A DNA stretch of 64,000 bases from a virus. The DNA lies in IMG/VR virus record IMGVR_UViG_3300033182_000157, positions 16,036 to 80,035 of that record. One strand, 5' to 3'. This document shows positions 54,247-61,973 of the stretch, piece by piece. The translations under genes and the position numbers were made by a program. Within the stretch, counting starts at the first letter, position 1, and every line of letters begins with the position of its first letter. A model generated the notes under the pieces. It saw nothing but the letters and a program-made list of their open reading frames with translations, made no database searches and was not told the DNA's origin.

Positions 54247-55661
54247 AGTAAATGTGCCAGTTCTGGAAATGTTTCTTTAAAATTAGTATGTCTATGGTTG
54301 TCCATCTTATGGATATATTCTTTAAAATCAGGAAGCAAGTATGTATGATCTTCTGCATCCATCCAATCTAATATACTTTCCCAACGACTCCATCCGTAAG
54401 GATTAACTTTCCAAAACTCGTCATCTTGTGTATAGTTTCCCCAAAGCCAATCTTTAAGTTCTAAAAATAAACGTCTTACTTCTTCTTTATCTTCTTTAGG
54501 AAGAACACGTAAACTTAACCAAGTAGGAATCCAAAGTAAATGTACACTCATTAAACCACCGCCGTATGTGTGTCCTACAGCATTTTTGTCTAAATTAATT
54601 TTCTTAAAATTACTTTGTACTTTCCACTTAATAAAATCAGGAACGTGTTTGATGTTTAGTATCTGTACAGCAAGAGCAATACTAGCAGTAATGTTCTCTG
54701 GTGCTTGTTCAATTTTCCAAAGATTTTCTTCTACCTTCTTCCAATCTAACGGATAACGTATGTATTCTCCACGAGGGCCAATGCCATCTAAACTACAACC
54801 GTACTTAACTTTTTTGAAGTGTTTCCATATATCAATAATTTCTTCATCGACTAACAAACCGTTAGAGTTATAACGCACACTAATTTTATCAGCATATCCA
54901 CGTTTAATAATTTCTTCCAAGAACATCTTGTGTTCTTTAATCATTAAAGGTTCGCCACCAGCAAAGTATAGTTGTTTAATATTAGGAATCTGTTCATACA
55001 CTTCTTCCCAAAACTCTGGATTTTCGTGCCAAAAGTTATTAAACTCTTTACGGTCCCATGACATTTGCTTTTTAATAAGTTTACTTTCAAATGTAGGATA
55101 AATTATTTTATGATCTTTAACCCATTGACTACTATCGTGCGGACTACACATAATACACTTTAAATTACAAGTATGTCCTAAACGTAAATCAAAGTATTGT
55201 ATTTTATGAGGTACAGAACCGTCTTCTGCTGTTTCTGCAATTAGCTCTTGTATATCTATTTCTTCTTCGTAATACCAAGTGCCTGTTTCCCAAATACGTT
55301 TACTAACAATACCGCGTTCTTCTTCATCAAAACATTTTTTACAACTAGCAGGTATTTTACCTTCAAGCATTGTTTTACGAACACTTTTCATATAGTCATT
55401 ATTAAATGCTTCTTTAACTGAATCCTTACCAAAGTTAGCAGGTTTTCCGTCTTCCTTTTTAACAAGTCCAACTGTATAATCTCCGCTGTCTGCACCACTA
55501 GCATTAGCAACACAACAAATACGCATATCGCCGTTAGGGCGTGTTGCTAAATGTAGCCAAGGTAATACACAAAATGTACATGATCTTGATACATCTTCTA
55601 TTTGTTGTTGGTATTTTCCTACTTCGCTGTCGATCGGGTTATAAAAGTATTTTTTGGTCAT
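54243..55661 (-). CDS. Radical SAM enzyme with N-terminal twitch-like Cys segment, minus strand
   Basis: A 472-aa protein with twitch-type cysteines C28, C31, C49, C50, C107 and C110 (RSCTFCVLPW, MRICCVAN, CKKCFDEEERG), the radical SAM site C165, C169, C172 (GHTCNLKCIMC) and YFAGGEPLM. It has the fullest twitch-like segment of the four such genes. The C-terminus (HTNFKETFPELAHLL) resembles that of the gene at 39636. An AGAGGA ribosome site lies just upstream of the ATG at 55661, and a GGTAAATACC sequence further upstream may be its promoter. Confidence 0.83.
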   Translation of the reverse strand: MTKKYFYNPIDSEVGKYQQQIEDVSRSCTFCVLPWLHLATRPNGDMRICCVANASGADSGDYTVGLVKKEDGKPANFGKDSVKEAFNNDYMKSVRKTMLEGKIPASCKKCFDEEERGIVSKRIWETGTWYYEEEIDIQELIAETAEDGSVPHKIQYFDLRLGHTCNLKCIMCSPHDSSQWVKDHKIIYPTFESKLIKKQMSWDRKEFNNFWHENPEFWEEVYEQIPNIKQLYFAGGEPLMIKEHKMFLEEIIKRGYADKISVRYNSNGLLVDEEIIDIWKHFKKVKYGCSLDGIGPRGEYIRYPLDWKKVEENLWKIEQAPENITASIALAVQILNIKHVPDFIKWKVQSNFKKINLDKNAVGHTYGGGLMSVHLLWIPTWLSLRVLPKEDKEEVRRLFLELKDWLWGNYTQDDEFWKVNPYGWSRWESILDWMDAEDHTYLLPDFKEYIHKMDNHRHTNFKETFPELAHLL

Positions 55662-55674
55662 AAATCCTCTTATG

Positions 55675-55683
55675 GTATTTACC
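55675..55683 (-). promoter_or_regulatory. Possible late-promoter-like motif upstream of minus-strand radical SAM pair
   Basis: On the minus strand the sequence GGTAAATAC lies 14 bases before the ATG at 55661 with AGAGGA between. It shares the core TAAATAC with the AATAAATAC motifs but lacks the leading AA, so it is a weaker match. Position in the divergent gap supports it. Confidence 0.3.
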
Positions 55684-55723
55684 AGGTTGTATTAACTACG
55701 CATTTTAATGTGGTAAATATTTG

Positions 55724-56395
55724 ATGCTAGTAAAAACTGACATAACGCACAACGCAAACGATGTACTAGAGTTAGTAAAACACTTTCAACCAGGCAAAAA
55801 TGTTCTAAATGTTCCAACAGGACGCTTCTTTTATGACCCGTGGGTCACTATGCCAGCGTATAAAGATACAGCAATAGATGTACTTTTGAAAAAAATACCT
55901 AATGTAGGCGAAGCACGAATAAACATTCTTGCTCCTGGCGAAAGTTATATGGCTCATGCTGACATTGATGATAGACATCACTTGAATTTAGATGGTGAAT
56001 ATTCCTTTTTGATTGACTTAGACAATAACATTATGTACAAACTAGAGTGCGACAATACAGTTTATTGTATGGATACGTCAAGAATACACACTGCTAGTAA
56101 TTATGGATATAAAAATAGGATACAATTAGTTGTTAGAAAACTTTTAGTTGATTCTACACTTATTGATCCTATACATTTGAAAATTACAGCAGTTGAAGCA
56201 CCTTATAATCTTCGTTATTTGTTTGATAATACGTTTAGTATAACACTAAACAAACTAAACAAAAAGGGTGTATTAGCATCGTTTGAAAAAGTATCTGACG
56301 TGTCTATATCTTTTGCGGTTGAAAAGGAGTTTTTATCAGAAATTGATAAATGTGTAGTTAGTTGCGGATTCAAAGTAAAGGTAGAATACTTATGA
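55724..56395 (+). CDS. AspH-like 2OG oxygenase
   Basis: The ATG at 55724 is preferred to a TTG three bases earlier. The 223-aa protein has HAD at residues 78-80 (PGESYMAHADIDDRHH) as HxD ligands, H122 (DTSRIHTASNYG) and R132 (NRIQLVV) for 2-oxoglutarate, the same spacing class as the gene at 46148. The C-terminal 80 residues form an extra domain not seen in the other oxygenases here. It heads the + strand operon running to 61163 and overlaps the next start by 4 bases (ATGA). Confidence 0.72.
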   Translation: MLVKTDITHNANDVLELVKHFQPGKNVLNVPTGRFFYDPWVTMPAYKDTAIDVLLKKIPNVGEARINILAPGESYMAHADIDDRHHLNLDGEYSFLIDLDNNIMYKLECDNTVYCMDTSRIHTASNYGYKNRIQLVVRKLLVDSTLIDPIHLKITAVEAPYNLRYLFDNTFSITLNKLNKKGVLASFEKVSDVSISFAVEKEFLSEIDKCVVSCGFKVKVEYL

Positions 56396-57036
56396 AGTGG
56401 GATTATTTTTATAAATTTGACGAAGGTCACGACGGTGCTCCTGCGAATGTATTATACGAGCCATTTATTTCTGAAGATAAAACTTTATTCTTAATGCATT
56501 TTAATAACGACAACGATTATTTTGAGAATTTACATTACTCAGAAGAAATGGTAGATTTTTATTTTCGTAGAGAAGCAGGGTGGTTAGAAAAATTTGCTGA
56601 TTGTAATTTTACTCCTGAGATTGTTGACATTGATTATTATGAACGCAAGATTCTTTATAAATGGTATGATAAAAATTTAAACAGAGGATTGTTTGGAAAC
56701 GAATTTCAACTTCCAGATAATTGGCAACAACAAGTTAAAGATATTATTTCCAAGTTTGATGAACACGGTGTTTTTAAACTAAACTTATATCCGCATACGT
56801 TTTATTTTGATCAAGATGAAAATCTTCGTGTAAGCGATATGTATGCGTGTATTGATAAAACAGATTATATGATAGAAGATTATCTTATTAAACCTGTGCT
56901 AGATCCTACTGGCGGAATCAGTAGTGACAGGTTTACTATGTTTACCGATAACGGAATGGTAGATTTAAAGAAAGTATATGATTTAACTATGAGTATTAAC
57001 TATGGTGAATGGCCGGGAGATTTTTTAAATGGCTGA
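56392..57036 (+). CDS. Kinase-fold-like protein (paralog 1)
   Basis: The ATG at 56392 overlaps the upstream stop; longer starts are not supported. The 214-aa protein has a layout like small-molecule kinases: an N-terminal lobe (EPFISEDKTLFLMHF), then a region FKLNLYPHTFYFDQDENLRV followed by SDMYACID that lines up with the catalytic and metal-binding loops (H..HP.N..., DxG). Several catalytic residues are not standard. A second protein with an equivalent YSMHPSSYFIVDGKLKSINY block lies at 61974. This is an inference from layout only. Confidence 0.45.
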   Translation: MKWDYFYKFDEGHDGAPANVLYEPFISEDKTLFLMHFNNDNDYFENLHYSEEMVDFYFRREAGWLEKFADCNFTPEIVDIDYYERKILYKWYDKNLNRGLFGNEFQLPDNWQQQVKDIISKFDEHGVFKLNLYPHTFYFDQDENLRVSDMYACIDKTDYMIEDYLIKPVLDPTGGISSDRFTMFTDNGMVDLKKVYDLTMSINYGEWPGDFLNG

Positions 57037-57574
57037 GTTTATTGGTATATGCGATACAATCGATTGGAGTGCTTTATGTACCCAATTAGCAGAACAAGAA
57101 GCAGCATATATTGGACCACGACATGATGTAGGACACGATGTTCCGGGAGTTGAAGAAGTTGCCGGACAACTACGTGACGCTGGTTATCAGATGAAACATG
57201 AAGGCGGAAATGCTAGTTGGGATATGTACTTAGCAGGTGTAAACTTTGATGAAAGCATAGTACAGCAATTTATGGATTTTGTTGGAATGGACAGTTATAT
57301 TAATTGTTGGATAAGTCGTGTTAAACCTGGAGATGTTGCTCCATGGCATTGGGACATAACAGATGACGAAGCAACGTTAAACGCAGGTAAGCCTCTTGTT
57401 CGTTACCATTGCCATATAAGTCCACCTGAACCAGGACACGTTCTAATGGTTGAAGACCAATGTTTGTATATGCAAGAGCAAGGAGCAGTTTGGAAGTGGC
57501 CTGATCGTAAAAGTTGGCACGCCGGTGCTAACGCAGGATTAGTTCCAAAGTACCTGTTTAATATATGGGGTTAA
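57029..57574 (+). CDS. AspH-like 2OG oxygenase (tandem paralog 1)
   Basis: A 181-aa protein with HWD at residues 107-109 (GDVAPWHWDITDDEA) and H164 (KSWHAGANAG) as iron ligands, and K174 where Arg/Lys for 2-oxoglutarate is expected. The middle block RYHCHISPPEPGHVLMVEDQ is shared with the next gene. The small size suits a single beta-helix domain. It overlaps the kinase-like gene by 8 bases. Amino-acid or peptide hydroxylation is the family's usual chemistry. Confidence 0.7.
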   Translation: MAEFIGICDTIDWSALCTQLAEQEAAYIGPRHDVGHDVPGVEEVAGQLRDAGYQMKHEGGNASWDMYLAGVNFDESIVQQFMDFVGMDSYINCWISRVKPGDVAPWHWDITDDEATLNAGKPLVRYHCHISPPEPGHVLMVEDQCLYMQEQGAVWKWPDRKSWHAGANAGLVPKYLFNIWG

Positions 57575-57575
57575 T

Positions 57576-58136
57576 ATGAAAAAATATATAGGAAATTGTT
57601 CAGATGTTATTGATTGGAATGAAGTTCTAGAACAATTATATAACTCGCAACCCGAGAAACACGGATATAATAATCCATACGGTATAGATCACGATTACCA
57701 CGATATTGATCCTCTGCATCTAAAAGGTATTGAAACATATAAAGATAGACAAGAAGCGGTAGAATTTTTTACCTATGTAAACGGTAAAGAATATGATATG
57801 AGTGTCAATGATAAATTTGCAGAATGGTTAGGCTGTAAACCTTTCTTGTCGTGGATTAGTAGAATAGATCCTGGACGTTGTGTTCCGCCACATATTGATT
57901 ACGATGATGTTATTATGCTTGAAGAAGCAAATATATCAGAAGATAAATGGTTACGGTATCACTGCCATATTTCAGAACCTGAGATTGGTGCTGTTCTTAT
58001 GTTAGATGATGGTTCTAGTTACCATATGGAAGAACAAGGTTCGGTATTTCAATGGCCGGAAGTACGGAGTGTTCACAGTGGTGTAAATAGTGGCTGGAAA
58101 CCTAAATTCCTTTTTAACTTTATAGGTATTAAATGA
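57576..58136 (+). CDS. AspH-like 2OG oxygenase (tandem paralog 2)
   Basis: A 186-aa protein following its paralog after one base. Ligands are HID at 106-108 (CVPPHIDYDD) and H167 (RSVHSGVNSGWKPKFLFN), with a Lys nearby for 2-oxoglutarate. The block WLRYHCHISEPEIGAVLMLD is aligned with the upstream gene. Both begin alike (IGICDTIDW and IGNCSDVIDW), confirming a tandem duplication. The stop overlaps the next start (ATGA). Confidence 0.7.
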   Translation: MKKYIGNCSDVIDWNEVLEQLYNSQPEKHGYNNPYGIDHDYHDIDPLHLKGIETYKDRQEAVEFFTYVNGKEYDMSVNDKFAEWLGCKPFLSWISRIDPGRCVPPHIDYDDVIMLEEANISEDKWLRYHCHISEPEIGAVLMLDDGSSYHMEEQGSVFQWPEVRSVHSGVNSGWKPKFLFNFIGIK

Positions 58137-59215
58137 GTTATTGTAATGCTCCTTGGCGCAGAATTTTTATAGATGCTAGTGGAAAGAAATATCCTTGCTG
58201 CCAGTTTGATCGTCGAGGCGAATACAATTTAGATGAAATAAAACAAAAAATGTTAAACAGAGAGCCAGTTAAGCAATGTGAACGATGCGATGTTCAATCG
58301 CAGTCTGGCGAAATATCATTGAGAGAACAATATAATAAACTTTATGGGTATCCATTAAGACCTACTATTCGTGATGTAGAAATAGGGGTTGACAACGTGT
58401 GTAATTTACAATGTCTAATTTGTTCTAGTAGGTCTAGTCATAAATGGTTTGATGTAGAGAATAAATTATTTGGCGATACTGTTAGTCCAACAAAGTATCA
58501 ACAGCACGAAGAATACAAAACTATTGATTGGAAAAATGTAAGAAGTTTACATTTATATGGGGGCGAGCCTTTTTATAGTCCTAATGTAGAAACAATGTTA
58601 GATTATATTTCTAATAAAATAGATTGGAAAAATTTTAAACTAAGTGGGTCTACTAATTGTACACGTATGCCTAAAGACTCTTTGTTAGAAAAAATAAAAT
58701 CGTGTAAAGAGTTTCGTTTTAATCTAAGTATAGATGGTTATGGAAAGATAAACGACTATTCTAGAAAAGGTAGTAATTGGAATGACGTATTAGAAAATAT
58801 GCGTAAATGGCATACATTAGCAGAAAAACATGACAATATTCTTATAGAAGTTTTCTCTACGGTATCAATCTATACGGCTAATATGTACGACAAGTTAGAA
58901 GAGTTTATAAGAGAAAACTTTCCACACTTTAAAATAGTGTTTCAGCATTTGCAAGTGCCTGAATGGCTGTGTATTTCAAATACACCTTTAGAATATAAAC
59001 AAATGGTTAAACAATATACAACTAATGAAACTATTTTAAAAGTTTTAGACGTAGAAGGTCCTGACTTATTCGATCAGTTTGTATATTTTACAAATAAAGT
59101 TAACCCTGACGGGCTAGAGGAAGCAAATCCTAATTTGTATAAGTTTATGAAAAATTATGAATTACACGATTGTAAGGATGCTATAGTACAAAAGATAAGA
59201 GAATACAAAGTATGA
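58133..59215 (+). CDS. Radical SAM enzyme with short twitch-like Cys segment
   Basis: A 360-aa protein with N-terminal cysteines C4, C22, C23, C49 and C52 (SYCNAPWRR, YPCCQFD, CERCDVQSQSG), the radical SAM site C90, C94, C97 (DNVCNLQCLICSS) and a LYGGEPFYSP motif. It is the shortest of the four twitch-type genes here, with a compact N-terminus. It is coupled by 4-base ATGA overlaps to the oxygenase upstream and the SDR-like gene downstream, linking the three chemistries in one operon. Confidence 0.82.
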   Translation: MSYCNAPWRRIFIDASGKKYPCCQFDRRGEYNLDEIKQKMLNREPVKQCERCDVQSQSGEISLREQYNKLYGYPLRPTIRDVEIGVDNVCNLQCLICSSRSSHKWFDVENKLFGDTVSPTKYQQHEEYKTIDWKNVRSLHLYGGEPFYSPNVETMLDYISNKIDWKNFKLSGSTNCTRMPKDSLLEKIKSCKEFRFNLSIDGYGKINDYSRKGSNWNDVLENMRKWHTLAEKHDNILIEVFSTVSIYTANMYDKLEEFIRENFPHFKIVFQHLQVPEWLCISNTPLEYKQMVKQYTTNETILKVLDVEGPDLFDQFVYFTNKVNPDGLEEANPNLYKFMKNYELHDCKDAIVQKIREYKV

Positions 59216-59694
59216 AAATTTTAATGACAGGTCATACACAGGGATTAGGCAAAACACTATATGATTACTTTTCTAAAGAAAATGAAGTAGTTGGTATTAG
59301 TCGTTCTACTGGACACGATTTAAAAAATCAAAATACTATTGATTATATTATCAGTGAAGCAGAAAATTATGACATCTTTATTAATAATACATTCCAATTT
59401 GAAAAACAACTAGAACTTGTAAAAGCACTTCGTGGCAAAACTCGTATAGTAAGTTTTGGAAGTATTGCTAGTATCTTTTCACAAAACGTTGAATGGAACA
59501 TTTACGGCAAGTACAAAAAAGATTTAGAAGATTACCACAGACAACAAAGTAGCGGAGGAGCAAAAGATATATTATTGATTAATATCACAGAAGCAACCAT
59601 TGAAAAGTCTAGTGACGATATTATTAAACTAATGGAACTTTGGATTGAAAGTCCTGTTATTACTTTTGCGGAGTTTAGTAATGACATTATGTAA
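59212..59694 (+). CDS. Short SDR-like NAD(P)-dependent oxidoreductase
   Basis: A 160-aa protein with short-chain dehydrogenase landmarks: TGHTQGLG at residues 6-13 (TGxxxGxG), INNTF at 57-61 in place of NNAG, a serine-bearing strand (SFGSIASIF, S84/S87) and Y98/K102 as the YxxxK pair (IYGKYK). Classical SDRs are about 250 aa; this one is truncated mostly at the C-terminus but retains the catalytic set. It overlaps the PLP enzyme start by 14 bases. It may reduce or oxidise the same intermediate. Confidence 0.7.
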   Translation: MKILMTGHTQGLGKTLYDYFSKENEVVGISRSTGHDLKNQNTIDYIISEAENYDIFINNTFQFEKQLELVKALRGKTRIVSFGSIASIFSQNVEWNIYGKYKKDLEDYHRQQSSGGAKDILLINITEATIEKSSDDIIKLMELWIESPVITFAEFSNDIM

Positions 59695-60589
59695 AACTCC
59701 GGATAGTTATAGTGTTGAATATATCCAAAATAATGGAATAAAAGAAAACAGAATTATTCCGTTATTTGATTTAAAAATAGAGCAAGTAATACACGAAGTT
59801 ATATGTAATAAATTGGATATATTTGATGAAAGTTTGCCAATAGTAAACAAACAGTACACAGCAGATGTAATAGATCGCTTTATAAACACCTTTACAGAGC
59901 ACGTACAAGCGTCACAGCGCAACGATCTTTCTGGCTTTGAAGCATATAAGCGAGTTGATATTTGCGCAGGCTGTACGCAGTATATAGACGATTTATATAT
60001 GAAGCACAGCCAAATTCAAGTTCTAGAAAATGAGTATAATTACCATAAACTTTTAGGAACCAAAAGTGTAACAGTAGACACACTTCAACCAAACGTACCT
60101 CTTATTATAAGTTTACCATTTTGCCACGATGCGAGAGTACATCCGGATTTAGATACTATTTTAGAAATTGCTCTACAAAAGAATATTCCGGTCCACGTAG
60201 ATGCTGCTTGGATTGCTTGTGCTAAAGATATTAAATTTGATTTTAGCCATCCTGCTGTTCATAGTTTTGCTATCAGTATGAGCAAAGGATATGGGACTAG
60301 CGGATGGAATAGGATAGGACTACGTTGGACTAGAGAGTTTGCTATTGACAGTATTACACTGCTAACTGATTTTTATCAGCACACAGCATTTCCTATAGCA
60401 GTTGCTAATTACATGCTGGACCGTATCCCGCCTGATCATTTGTGGAACACGCATGAAGAAAATTATTATAAGGTGTGTAAAGACTTTGATCTAGAACCTA
60501 CACAAGCAATTCATGTAGCAACACAAGGTCCTAATTGTATCTACGGTGTAGCACCTTTATTGCGTTATTTGGAGTATAACAATGAATAA
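59681..60589 (+). CDS. Short PLP-dependent aminotransferase-like enzyme (paralog 2)
   Basis: The ATG at 59681 (GCGGAG 7 bases upstream) is preferred to a TTG at 59645. The 302-aa protein is a diverged copy of the gene at 48121: CAGCTQYIDDLY at about 95-106, D174 in VHVDAAW, and K202 in SFAISMSKGYGTSGWNRIG. Shared blocks such as NYHKLLGTK/KYHERLGNT and PLIIS(L/A)PF support common ancestry. The N-terminus is longer than in paralog 1. The next gene starts inside its stop (ATGAATAA). Confidence 0.7.
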   Translation: MTLCKTPDSYSVEYIQNNGIKENRIIPLFDLKIEQVIHEVICNKLDIFDESLPIVNKQYTADVIDRFINTFTEHVQASQRNDLSGFEAYKRVDICAGCTQYIDDLYMKHSQIQVLENEYNYHKLLGTKSVTVDTLQPNVPLIISLPFCHDARVHPDLDTILEIALQKNIPVHVDAAWIACAKDIKFDFSHPAVHSFAISMSKGYGTSGWNRIGLRWTREFAIDSITLLTDFYQHTAFPIAVANYMLDRIPPDHLWNTHEENYYKVCKDFDLEPTQAIHVATQGPNCIYGVAPLLRYLEYNNE

Positions 60590-61163
60590 TTTCCATAGAT
60601 ATCTTAACTTGCCATTTGAAATATCAAAGCCTGATATATTTTCTAACGTAACCAGAGATTGTGTGAAACACGAAATGCTTCCTTTAGATTTTCCCGAAGC
60701 ACAACCGTTATTTAAATTTTTAGATCAGTTTAATTTAATGTGCGATCATCTAGAATACTTCTATACTCCTCCAAAGGGAGGAAAGGTTCTCATACATACA
60801 GATAATGGGCGTTTTGATAATATGACAAAAATAAACATCAGTTGGGGGTCAGAGGATGCGGTAACACGATGGTGGGATTGTCCTAATTATAGACCTTTAG
60901 AATTTGAAGGAGATAGCGATACCTACGGAGAAACAGATTCTTATCACAATGTATATACAGCAGACGAAGACGATTCGACATTCTTATACGAAGCAAATAC
61001 AAATCGCCCTAGTTTATTAAATGTAGGTTTATTTCATTCAACATATAACCCATCAGATATAGGACGATATACTCTTTGTTTTATTTTATTTCACAAGGAT
61101 ACAGAAAAGAATGTACAGTGGGATGAAGCACTAGAAATTTTTAGTAACTATCTAAGTGACTAA
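60582..61163 (+). CDS. AspH-like 2OG oxygenase
   Basis: A 193-aa protein with HTD at residues 72-74 (GKVLIHTDNGRFDN), H152 (NVGLFHSTYNPSD) and R162 (GRYTLCFILF): the HxD...H...R set of 2-oxoglutarate oxygenases. SWGSEDAVTRWWDC in the middle matches the strand that shapes the active site. It follows the PLP enzyme with an 8-base overlap and its 3' end overlaps the convergent oxygenase gene by 23 bases. Two oxygenases facing each other is a notable arrangement. Confidence 0.7.
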   Translation: MNNFHRYLNLPFEISKPDIFSNVTRDCVKHEMLPLDFPEAQPLFKFLDQFNLMCDHLEYFYTPPKGGKVLIHTDNGRFDNMTKINISWGSEDAVTRWWDCPNYRPLEFEGDSDTYGETDSYHNVYTADEDDSTFLYEANTNRPSLLNVGLFHSTYNPSDIGRYTLCFILFHKDTEKNVQWDEALEIFSNYLSD

Positions 61164-61947
61164 TACCTAATGTTTTACGAAACTCTTCTGTAAATTTACC
61201 GTCAATGCGTAAGGCGTAAGTTTGAGCCATAACACGATTGCCGCCGTGCCAATCTTGATCGTTCCACCACGCTGCTCTGGTATTTAGGCTGTACTTGTTT
61301 TTAGTTTTAGGATCCCATAAGTAAAACTGATTACGAGTATCAGGACGAATATGTATAAATTCATTACGGTGAGGATATGTTTTATTAATGCCGTTATTAG
61401 CATCTAAGTCCCTGTGCTCAAATGGAAGACCGTCGTGTTCGCAGTGAAAGAATATAACACGACCGATGTGTTCAAATATACCTTCTTCTTTTAGTTTAAG
61501 AACCCAATTAACTGTTTTAGGAAAATACTCTGCTTCTTCTGTAAGTTGTCTTTCTCCTGGGCGATCGTTCCAATCACCTTCTTCCCATAAGAAATAATAT
61601 ATGTAAGGATCGTAGGCACCCATTGCCATCTTAAGATAGCGTGTAAATAAGTTACGTTGTTTATAATCTTTAAAGTCAGTTGGCCACAATTTCATACCCT
61701 CTGCTTTAATAGGGTCGTCATCTGGAAGAGCCATAAAGTCATTCATTGCTTGATATATAGGAGTCCAATTAACTTTGTAACTCATATCATCAAATGTAAA
61801 ACCGGGTTTCATCCAAGTACCTTCTTTGGCAAATTCTCTCGCCAACGCAAACCCTTTATATATTTCTGGTTGTAATTTATCAAACGTACTCATATCCAAG
61901 TACGGTTCTAAGTCAAAGTATTTTTGTCCGCCAATTCCTTTTATCAT
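61141..61947 (-). CDS. AspH-like 2OG oxygenase, minus strand
   Basis: A 268-aa protein with HRD at residues 178-180 (GLPFEHRDLD), H234 (NDQDWHGGNRVM) and R247 (ALRIDG). PHRNEFIHIRPDTRNQFYLW lies between the ligands, a block I associate with similar oxygenases in T4-like marine phages. It has a longer helical N-terminus than the others in the window. It lies alone on the minus strand between two + strand units; its start faces a divergent gene across a palindrome. Confidence 0.68.
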   Translation of the reverse strand: MIKGIGGQKYFDLEPYLDMSTFDKLQPEIYKGFALAREFAKEGTWMKPGFTFDDMSYKVNWTPIYQAMNDFMALPDDDPIKAEGMKLWPTDFKDYKQRNLFTRYLKMAMGAYDPYIYYFLWEEGDWNDRPGERQLTEEAEYFPKTVNWVLKLKEEGIFEHIGRVIFFHCEHDGLPFEHRDLDANNGINKTYPHRNEFIHIRPDTRNQFYLWDPKTKNKYSLNTRAAWWNDQDWHGGNRVMAQTYALRIDGKFTEEFRKTLGISHLDSY

Positions 61948-61951
61948 AATA

Positions 61952-61969
61952 ATACTTATCGGTAAGTAT
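61952..61969. promoter_or_regulatory. Palindrome in divergent gap
   Basis: ATACTTA-TCGG-TAAGTAT, a perfect 7-bp inverted repeat centred in the 26-base gap between two divergent genes (starts at 61947 minus and 61974 plus). It could be an operator or a symmetric promoter element serving both genes. The gap is too short for two ordinary sigma70 promoters. Confidence 0.35.
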
Positions 61970-61973
61970 ATGT

